Below are positions 1 to 4,640 of a DNA stretch of 6,184 nt, one piece after another. The DNA is taken from contig DLQD01000042.1 of assembly GCA_002480015.1 (NCBI GenBank), forward strand, positions 1-6,184, read 5' to 3'. Source of the stretch: Opitutia bacterium UBA7441. Its GTDB lineage: Bacteria > Verrucomicrobiota > Verrucomicrobiia > Opitutales > Coraliomargaritaceae. The number at the start of each line of letters is the position of its first letter. Position 1 is the stretch's first letter. The notes beneath the pieces were generated by a model, which made no database searches, had not been told where the DNA came from, and was given only the letters and a program-made list of their open reading frames with translations. The position numbers and the translations under genes are program-made.

Positions 1-48
1 TTTAGGTGGCCGCCTGACCCCGCACTTAAAATTGCACCCGGGCCTCCC

Positions 49-61
49 GCTCTAGTAGAGC
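49..61. repeat. 13-bp perfect palindrome just upstream of the promoter
   Basis: GCTCTAGTAGAGC reads the same on both strands around the central G (position 55). It ends 4 bp before the proposed -35 box, a position that would suit a regulator binding site. It could instead be part of a terminator for an upstream gene, but no T-run follows on either strand. Confidence 0.35.
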
Positions 62-65
62 AAAG

Positions 66-93
66 CTGGACTTCTGCCCGCCGCCTCTATAAT
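66..93 (+). promoter_or_regulatory. Candidate sigma70-type promoter for the small lipoprotein gene
   Basis: A perfect TATAAT lies at 88-93. With a 16-bp spacer the matching -35 position holds CTGGAC (66-71), a poor fit to TTGACA. Transcription would start near 100 and give a leader of about 58 nt before the ATG at 158. The -10 match is strong in an otherwise GC-rich stretch; the -35 is weak, which could mean activator dependence or chance. No experimental support is visible. Confidence 0.4.
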
Positions 94-123
94 CCTCTAT
101 GACAAAACAGGCCAGCGCCGCTC

Positions 124-140
124 ACACCCAAGACACCCAA
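124..140 (+). repeat. Short tandem direct repeat in the lipoprotein gene leader
   Basis: ACACCCAA occurs at 124-131 and again at 133-140, a period of 9 nt. It falls in the presumed 5' untranslated leader, about 18 nt upstream of the lipoprotein start codon. No function can be assigned and it may be chance. Confidence 0.3.
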
Positions 141-146
141 ATGAAC

Positions 147-151
147 CAGGA
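147..151 (+). promoter_or_regulatory. Shine-Dalgarno-like site of the small lipoprotein gene
   Basis: CAGGA lies 6 nt upstream of the ATG at 158. It supports that start over the in-frame-independent ATG at 141, which opens only a six-codon frame ending in the ATGA overlap at 158-161. Confidence 0.5.
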
Positions 152-157
152 AACCAC

Positions 158-310
158 ATGAAAAACCGCATCCACTCAACCACTCTCCGTCTCCTACTCA
201 TCACTGCTTTACTCGGACTCAGCGCCTGTGGTTCTACCCGCACGGAACATGGAGTCACGATCGAACAAAACCGCAGCTACAACCCACTGAACTACATACC
301 GGGCTTATAG
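158..310 (+). CDS. Very small lipoprotein (50 aa), function unknown
   Basis: The protein is 50 residues long. It opens with a basic n-region (MKNRIH), continues with a hydrophobic stretch at about residues 10-23 (rich in Leu, Ile, Ala) and has a canonical lipobox, L21-S22-A23-C24. Signal peptidase II would cleave before Cys24, leaving a lipid-anchored mature peptide of only 27 residues. Position +2 is Gly rather than Asp, so by the E. coli rule it would be sorted to the outer membrane. The mature part starts with a polar Gly-Ser-Thr-Arg linker and ends in a Tyr/Asn/Pro-rich tail (SYNPLNYIPGL). A Shine-Dalgarno-like CAGGA and a TATAAT box lie upstream, which supports a real gene. It faces murJ tail to tail and shares no operon with it. 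I do not recognise a named family; its size recalls entericidin-like lipoproteins, but I see no specific similarity. It was identified from the lipobox and signal-peptide pattern. Confidence 0.75.
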   Translation: MKNRIHSTTLRLLLITALLGLSACGSTRTEHGVTIEQNRSYNPLNYIPGL

Positions 311-322
311 AACATTTAAGCA

Positions 323-341
323 GAGAGCTAATTCAGCTCCC
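323..341 (-). terminator. Weak candidate terminator hairpin between the convergent genes
   Basis: On the minus-strand transcript (downstream of murJ) GGGAGCU pairs with AGCUCUC around a GAAUU loop, a 7-bp stem with one G-U pair. On the plus strand the same element has a 5-bp perfect core (325-329 with 335-339). No run of U follows on either strand, so it is not a textbook intrinsic terminator. A second short pairing, CGGC/GCCG, lies at 351-366. Its position in the 88-nt gap between two facing genes is the main argument for a termination role. Confidence 0.3.
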
Positions 342-398
342 GGATGTATTCGGCTCACTCCTGCCGCTGAAACAAGCCGCACACAGGAAAACGCTTTG

Positions 399-1952
399 CT
401 ACTTCGACTTCGGGAAATAACGAAGCAGGAGCGCTTTGAGCGCGTCAAGTTCCTTGAAGCGAAGGAGGTAGAGCAGTGCGAAGTAGACACAGACACCCCC
501 TGGAACGCAGACGGCCACGGCGAGAGCGGCGTCCAGTTTCTCGGCGAAACCGAACGCGTTCAGCCACCGCGAAGTGATCGCACAGGCCGCGCCCATGACC
601 GCCCCCGCGAGCAGTAATTTAGCCAGCGCCGGGCGCATCGCACGGAAGCTCAAAGCGGCGTGACGCGCCGAGAGTGCGCGCCAGAGCAGGTAGCTCTGGG
701 CGATGGCCGCGAGGACATTGGCCGTAGCCAGACCGCACGCACCCCAAAACTGCATGAGGAGGAGACCAGCAGAAAAGTTGATCAAAAGACAGTAACCGGC
801 GACACGCACCGGGGTGCGCATATCCTTGCTCGCATGGAGACCGCGGGTCGCAAAAGTCGCGGCAGAGTAAAACGGCAAGCCGATGCCGTAGATAGCGAGC
901 AGCGGCACAGTGGCCATAACGTCGGCGCGACCGAAGGCTCCCCAGAAGAAGAGTAATTCAATAATCGGTTCGCCAAGCACATACAGTCCGACCCCTGCGG
1001 GTAGCGAAATACCGATAACCAGGCGCAGACCTTGCAAAAAGGCGGTGGAAAAGCCCGCTTCATCTCCGGTAGACAAGGCCTTGGCCAGGAGAGGGAAAAA
1101 GACCGTCGCCACAGCGATCGTGAAAACGCCGAGCGGTAGCTCCATCAGACGGCTGGCCAGGTAGAGCACAGAGACGGCAGACTCATCAAGCGAATAGGCG
1201 AGCAGGCGCGAGACAAGGATGTTCACCTGTAAAATGGCCGCACCCAGGAGACCGGGCAAAAAAAGTTGCCAGAGCTCCGCCAGCGCTGCCCCGCCAGCCG
1301 ACTCGACGCGAGGGCGCCAGCCCTGGCGCATAAGGTCGATCGCAGGCAACAGCAGCTGTAGACAACCGCCGACGAGCACACCCCCGCAAAGCCAATAGAC
1401 GATGCGTGCGGCATCCGCATTAAGCCAGAGCCCCGCGGTCAAGGCCGCGATCATAGCCAGGTTGAGCAGAATCGGAGTCGAGGCGGCCACAGCGAAGCGG
1501 CCGACGAGGTTGAGCCCCGCCGAAAGAATCGCCGCCAGACAAATAAACAGCATATAGGGCAGCAGCCAAACGGCCAGTGCAGCACCCGTCGTCCATCGCC
1601 CAGGCAACCAATCACTGCCCGCCGCCCAGCTCAGAAGGATCATGCCCGAGCCGATAATGACAAGCAGGCCGAGCAGGAGGCGGAGTAAGACCTGATTGAA
1701 AAAACGGAAAGCACCTGCACGCCCGTCGCGCTCCAGCACATCCGAGAAGACCGGCACAATGGCCGAGGTCAGCGCGCCCTCCCCGAGTAGGCGCCGAAAA
1801 AGGTTGGGCAAGGTAAAGGCCAGAATAAAGGCTGAATTCCAAAGGCTCGTGCCCAGCGCGGCAAAGACCAGCACATCGCGCAACAGCCCGAGCAGACGGG
1901 AGCCCACGGTCGATAGGCTGACCACGGCGATGTTTTTAAGATTCTGGAGCAT
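399..1952 (-). CDS. murJ: MurJ (MviN) lipid II flippase
   Basis: This integral inner-membrane protein of the MOP exporter superfamily moves the peptidoglycan precursor lipid II across the inner membrane. The 517 residues are close to the usual length (E. coli about 511). The signature N-terminus is clear: GSRLLGLLRD (17-26), then TLPNLFRRLLGEGA (47-60). R19, R25, R53 and R268 (in ASRLMELP, 266-273) line up with E. coli R18, R24, R52 and R270, cavity arginines needed for function. Later hallmarks are the ATRGLHASKDMRTPVRVA segment (368-385) and hydrophobic spans at about 90-110, 127-146, 158-178, 185-206, 228-249, 272-291, 310-330, 384-402, 405-425, 443-462 and 475-497; with the N-terminal helices this fits 14 membrane segments. 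E. coli D39 aligns with Ser40 here. The start is the only ATG, GTG or TTG before the in-frame TAA at 1983-1985. No Shine-Dalgarno sequence precedes it. It is a single-gene unit divergent from pta. Confidence 0.95.
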   Translation of the reverse strand: MLQNLKNIAVVSLSTVGSRLLGLLRDVLVFAALGTSLWNSAFILAFTLPNLFRRLLGEGALTSAIVPVFSDVLERDGRAGAFRFFNQVLLRLLLGLLVIIGSGMILLSWAAGSDWLPGRWTTGAALAVWLLPYMLFICLAAILSAGLNLVGRFAVAASTPILLNLAMIAALTAGLWLNADAARIVYWLCGGVLVGGCLQLLLPAIDLMRQGWRPRVESAGGAALAELWQLFLPGLLGAAILQVNILVSRLLAYSLDESAVSVLYLASRLMELPLGVFTIAVATVFFPLLAKALSTGDEAGFSTAFLQGLRLVIGISLPAGVGLYVLGEPIIELLFFWGAFGRADVMATVPLLAIYGIGLPFYSAATFATRGLHASKDMRTPVRVAGYCLLINFSAGLLLMQFWGACGLATANVLAAIAQSYLLWRALSARHAALSFRAMRPALAKLLLAGAVMGAACAITSRWLNAFGFAEKLDAALAVAVCVPGGVCVYFALLYLLRFKELDALKALLLRYFPKSK

Positions 1953-2103
1953 CGGTTTGCAGCAAGAGGCGAAGGACGTTTCTTACCGCGTTTAGAAACT
2001 ACCGCACGAAAAACTTTGGCAATTGTATATTTAATCCTCTTAGTTCTTCGTCGATTCTCCACTTTCGCCCTGAAAGACCTCTGCTTCCTGAAAAAATTTT
2101 ATT
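1953..2103. promoter_or_regulatory. Divergent murJ/pta intergenic region with probable promoters
   Basis: The 151 bp between two divergent start codons must hold the promoters of both murJ and the pta operon. The most AT-rich part is 2021-2035 (TATATT at 2026-2031, TTTAAT at 2030-2035). A TTGGCA at 2016-2021 resembles a -35 box for the pta direction, but the sequence 16-18 bp further on fits TATAAT poorly. On the minus strand TACAAT (2026 down to 2021) could serve as a -10 for murJ, without a good -35. The exact promoters are therefore unresolved. A short CTTTC/GAAAG hairpin (2062-2076) lies in the pta leader, and a run AAAAAATTTT (2091-2100) sits just before its start codon. Confidence 0.45.
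1978..1999. repeat. Inverted repeat, possible operator near murJ
   Basis: GTTTCT (1978-1983) and its exact complement AGAAAC (1994-1999) flank a 10-bp spacer, with arm centres 16 bp apart. Overlapping it, TACCGC occurs as a direct repeat at 1984-1989 and 2000-2005, also with a 16-bp offset. The element lies 26-47 nt upstream of the murJ start and in the shared divergent region. Regulator binding is plausible but arms of 6 bp can arise by chance. Confidence 0.3.
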
Positions 2104-3174
2104 ATGCCACTTATTTCAAAACTCACCGTCCGCCTCAAGCGCCACCCAAAACGTGTCGTCTTCCCTGAGGGCAGCGACCCCCGGATCCTACAAGCAGCCC
2201 GGCAATTTGCCTCCAATGGCCTCGGCATCCCCATTCTACTGGGCGACCGTGCGCAGATCAAAGCCAACGCCGAGAAGCTGGACATTAACCTCGAGCGCAT
2301 CCGTATCATCGAGCCGCGCCGCAGCGACGAGTGGAGCGGCTTTGTGCATCAGTTTCAAGGTCTGCGCCGTTTCAAGAACCTGAAGGATAAAGATGCGGAA
2401 CAATACCTCGAAGACACCAACTACTTCGCCACCATGATGCTGGCGACCGGGCAAGCCGATGCCCTCGTCTCTGGCGCCACCAGCTCGGCCTCGAGCGCTC
2501 TGCGTCCGATCCTCCAAATCATCCCGCTACTTCCCGAGGTCTCGACCATGTCTTCATTGAACATCTTCGACCTCGAAGATCATGATACGGGTAAAGACCG
2601 CGAGCTTTTCCTCGCCGACTGCGCCGTAGTGCCCGATCCAACGAGCGAGCAACTTTGCGACATCGCTGTAACGACGGCGGCACTCCGCTATCACTTGACC
2701 AACAGTAAGCCCTACGTGGCGCTGCTCAGCTACTCCAGTAAAAGTAAATCGAGTCGAAACCCAACCGTTGCCAAAATGAAAGCCGCCACCGAAATGGCGC
2801 GCAAGAAAGCGCTCGCCCTCGGCATCCCCATGGAAATCGACGGCGAACTCCAAGTCGATGCCGCGCTCGACCCGATCACGGCAAAGACCAAAAAAATCGA
2901 TGGACCTGTCGCCGGACAGGCCAACGTCCTCATTTTCCCCGACCTCCACTCGGCCAATATCGCGTCGAAACTCGTCGACACCCTGACCCGCGCCCGTAAC
3001 TACGGCCCTATTTTGACTGGCCTTTCGAAACCAGCTGCCGAAATCAGCCGCGGCGCTACGGCCAGCGACATCTTCGGCACCGCCGTGATGGTCGCCTCGC
3101 AAGCCATCGACCATAAGTTGCTCTATCCCACCGAGAATTGCGACGACCTGAACGAGGACGTCACCATTCTCTAA
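2104..3174 (+). CDS. pta: Phosphate acetyltransferase, single catalytic domain
   Basis: The enzyme interconverts acetyl-CoA plus phosphate and acetyl-phosphate plus CoA in the cytoplasm, and is usually paired with acetate kinase. The 356 residues span just the PTA_PTB catalytic domain, like the short Pta enzymes of Methanosarcina and Firmicutes and unlike the roughly 714-residue E. coli protein. Motifs in order: RVVFPEGSDPRILQAA (17-32), ALVSGA (120-125), LADCAVVPDPTSEQL (170-184), ALLSYSSKSKSS (206-217), DGELQVDAAL (246-255), AGQANVLIFPDL (270-281) and GLSKPAAEISRGATASDIF (306-324). S315, R316 and D322 have the same spacing as the active-site S309, R310 and D316 of the M. thermophila enzyme. 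The DGELQ and SRG motifs favour acetyl- over butyryltransferase, though substrate is inferred. The start is fixed by a TGA at 2089-2091 in frame; no Shine-Dalgarno sequence is present. It heads the operon; no ackA is in the window. Confidence 0.93.
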   Translation: MPLISKLTVRLKRHPKRVVFPEGSDPRILQAARQFASNGLGIPILLGDRAQIKANAEKLDINLERIRIIEPRRSDEWSGFVHQFQGLRRFKNLKDKDAEQYLEDTNYFATMMLATGQADALVSGATSSASSALRPILQIIPLLPEVSTMSSLNIFDLEDHDTGKDRELFLADCAVVPDPTSEQLCDIAVTTAALRYHLTNSKPYVALLSYSSKSKSSRNPTVAKMKAATEMARKKALALGIPMEIDGELQVDAALDPITAKTKKIDGPVAGQANVLIFPDLHSANIASKLVDTLTRARNYGPILTGLSKPAAEISRGATASDIFGTAVMVASQAIDHKLLYPTENCDDLNEDVTIL

Positions 3175-3211
3175 GCACCCAGCGCAAACGCTCTGCGCAC
3201 GCGGCATCACC

Positions 3212-4387
3212 ATGCAAACGTCCCAAAAACATTTTACCGAGCCCGACGATACGGAGATTTTGACTGCCCCGCGCAACAAGACGACTAAACGTATCTTCAT
3301 CGCAGCTACCCGGATGAATGACGGGAAAACGACGACGAGCCTGGCACTCTTTTCCGCATTACGCAGCATCACCCCGCGAGTCGGATTCATCAAGCCCGTC
3401 GGCCAGCGCTTCATTGAAGTCGAGGGGCACCAGATCGACGAAGACTCCGTCCTCCTGAACCATATATTCAACGTTAATATCCCGATCCATGCGATGAGCC
3501 CGATCGCGATCCATCATACTTTCACGCGCCAATATCTGGAAAACCCACTGTCCAACCATACCGGGTTGATTGACAAAATGTGCCGTGCCTTCGACCGGGC
3601 GGCCTTCCAACAGGACTATATTATCATCGAGGGCACCGGGCACGCCGGCGTCGGATCGGTGTTTGACCTCTCCAACGCTAATGTCGCCAAGCGTCTCGAC
3701 GCCAAGGTTATTATCGTCGCCCGCGGCGGCATAGGCCGTCCGATCGACGAGATCGCGCTGAACAAAGCCGTCTTTGAGGCAGCCGGCGTCCAGATAATCG
3801 GGGCGATCATCAACAAAGTTGAGCCCGACAAGATCGAGATGGTCGAGAAGTATTGCCGTATCGCACTAGAACGAATGGACATCCCCCTACTCGGCTGCAT
3901 CCCTCACGAGGCCAAGCTGACACAGCCCAATCTCGAGCAAGTCGTCGAAGAGACTAACGGCCGTTGGCTCAACGGCAGAAAGCAGGGCAGCGCGAACCGT
4001 ATCAATAAAGTCATCATCGGCGCGATGGCCGCGAAGGGACTGGTTGAGCATCTCGACAGCGGCGTACTCATCATCACACCCGGCGACCGCGAGGATATCA
4101 TCCTCTCCGCCATCGCTTCCGAAAGTATCGGCGAGTCAAAGGCCATTGCCGGTATTATTCTCACACGTAGCATCCTACCACACCCGAAGCTCATGGAAAT
4201 GCTCGCCCAGACTAAGATTCCTGTCGTGCTCTGCCCGGAGGACAGCTACAAGGTCGCTTCTAAGGTCAACAGTATGACGGTCAAGACCCAGCCTGGCGAC
4301 AAAGACAAAATTCCTATTATCAAAGACCTCATTACCAAAAACATCGACCTCGAGGCGATCTTACACGCCTTCGACTCCCGAGATTAA
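3212..4387 (+). CDS. Stand-alone BioD-like P-loop + DRTGG-domain protein (Pta regulatory-half homologue)
   Basis: The 391-residue protein has the architecture of the N-terminal non-catalytic half of long Pta enzymes (BioD-like AAA_26 domain followed by a DRTGG domain) but no transferase domain. Residues 27-240 form the BioD/CobQ-like P-loop fold: beta strand RIFIAA (27-32), P-loop RMNDGKTTTS (34-43), GFIKPVGQ (58-65), IIIEGTGHAGVGSV (137-150), VIIVARGGIGRPIDEI (166-181) and IIGAIINKV (195-203). Residues 263-360 match the DRTGG domain: SGVLIITPGDREDII (283-297), then AGIILTRS (313-320) and IPVVLCPEDSYKVASKV (336-352). In E. coli Pta this half mediates allosteric control and oligomer assembly. 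Here it starts 37 nt after the catalytic pta, so a partner or regulatory role toward Pta is the natural inference, not shown. It is not a biotin-synthesis BioD. A TTG at codon 17 is an alternative start; the first 24 residues look disordered. No Shine-Dalgarno sequence is visible. Confidence 0.85.
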   Translation: MQTSQKHFTEPDDTEILTAPRNKTTKRIFIAATRMNDGKTTTSLALFSALRSITPRVGFIKPVGQRFIEVEGHQIDEDSVLLNHIFNVNIPIHAMSPIAIHHTFTRQYLENPLSNHTGLIDKMCRAFDRAAFQQDYIIIEGTGHAGVGSVFDLSNANVAKRLDAKVIIVARGGIGRPIDEIALNKAVFEAAGVQIIGAIINKVEPDKIEMVEKYCRIALERMDIPLLGCIPHEAKLTQPNLEQVVEETNGRWLNGRKQGSANRINKVIIGAMAAKGLVEHLDSGVLIITPGDREDIILSAIASESIGESKAIAGIILTRSILPHPKLMEMLAQTKIPVVLCPEDSYKVASKVNSMTVKTQPGDKDKIPIIKDLITKNIDLEAILHAFDSRD

Positions 4388-4399
4388 TCGTTTCTCGCT

Positions 4400-4636
4400 A
4401 TGCCCGCTAAAAAAGAAGATCCCACTTTCGAAGAATCCGTCGAACGCCTCGAAGCACTGATCCAGGCGATGGAAAACGGTGATACGCCGCTGGCCGACTT
4501 GGTCTCCAAATTCGAAGAAGGCTCCAAACTGCTTAAACACTGCCAAGTGCAACTAAAAGAAGCCGAACTCAAGATTGAGCAACTCAATTTAAAAACCGGA
4601 CAAGTCGAAGCCTTCGACGATGCCGATGAGGAATGA
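4400..4636 (+). CDS. xseB: Exodeoxyribonuclease VII small subunit
   Basis: XseB binds the large subunit XseA to form exonuclease VII, which degrades single-stranded DNA to oligonucleotides from both ends in mismatch repair and DNA damage processing. The 78-residue length is typical (E. coli 80). The family signature is plain: DPTFEESVERLEALIQAMEN (7-26), GDTPLADLVSKFEEG (27-41) and LLKHCQVQLKEAELKIEQL (44-62), giving two helices with coiled-coil character, followed by an acidic tail ending DDADEE. It starts 12 nt after the preceding stop codon and its TGA is 4 nt before dxs, so it is translated within the same operon. No Shine-Dalgarno sequence precedes the ATG, so translational coupling to the upstream gene is possible. 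The partner xseA is not in the window. Confidence 0.95.
   Translation: MPAKKEDPTFEESVERLEALIQAMENGDTPLADLVSKFEEGSKLLKHCQVQLKEAELKIEQLNLKTGQVEAFDDADEE
4628..4632 (+). promoter_or_regulatory. Ribosome binding site of dxs, inside the end of xseB
   Basis: GAGGA lies within the last codons of xseB, 8 nt upstream of the ATG at 4641. It is the clearest Shine-Dalgarno sequence in the window and fixes the dxs start. Confidence 0.65.
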
Positions 4637-4640
4637 AACC

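Larger units (their letters stand above)
1..157. other. Upstream intergenic region, no convincing gene
   Basis: No reading frame here looks like protein. One + frame is open from the window edge to a TGA at 100-102 and another to a TAG at 53-55, so the tail of an upstream gene cannot be excluded, but neither has a recognisable composition. The stretch holds a near-palindrome at 4-15 (AGGTGGCCGCCT, one mismatched pair), a CGGG/CCCG hairpin at 39-49, a perfect 13-bp palindrome at 49-61 and a promoter-like -10 box at 88-93. An 8-nt direct repeat lies at 124-140, shortly before the lipoprotein gene. Confidence 0.5.

Noticed and set aside
1..102. Plus-strand frame open from the window edge to TGA at 100-102, considered as the end of an upstream gene
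   Set aside because: The translation is Pro/Ala-rich without motifs and overlaps the palindrome and promoter-like sequence; it is too short to support.
141..161. Six-codon frame (MNQETT) overlapping the lipoprotein start by ATGA
   Set aside because: It has no Shine-Dalgarno site of its own, and its sequence supplies the AGGA motif of the real start. No attenuator-like feature was seen.
1769..2062. A minus-strand frame beginning with GTG at 2062 that encodes a very basic N-terminus (ENRRRTKRIKYTIAKVFRAV) and runs into murJ
   Set aside because: Its second half lies inside murJ in another frame and looks like shadow sequence. The basic residues follow from the pyrimidine-rich plus strand. It has no family resemblance, and murJ itself starts cleanly at 1952 with no sign of a frameshift.
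3175..3211. Small AGCG/CGCT hairpin (3181-3192) between pta and the BioD-like gene, considered as a terminator or processing site
   Set aside because: The stem has only 4 bp, no U-run follows, and the tight spacing of the genes argues for read-through.
2554..3471. A long (305-codon) minus-strand open frame opposite pta and the start of the BioD-like gene
   Set aside because: It is antisense to clearly conserved coding sequence and its translation has no recognisable domain; such frames arise from the codon bias of GC-rich genes.
3212..4387. Annotation of this gene as bioD (dethiobiotin synthetase) or as cobyrinate a,c-diamide synthase
   Set aside because: The C-terminal DRTGG domain and position behind pta match the Pta regulatory half. 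No biotin or cobalamin genes are nearby.
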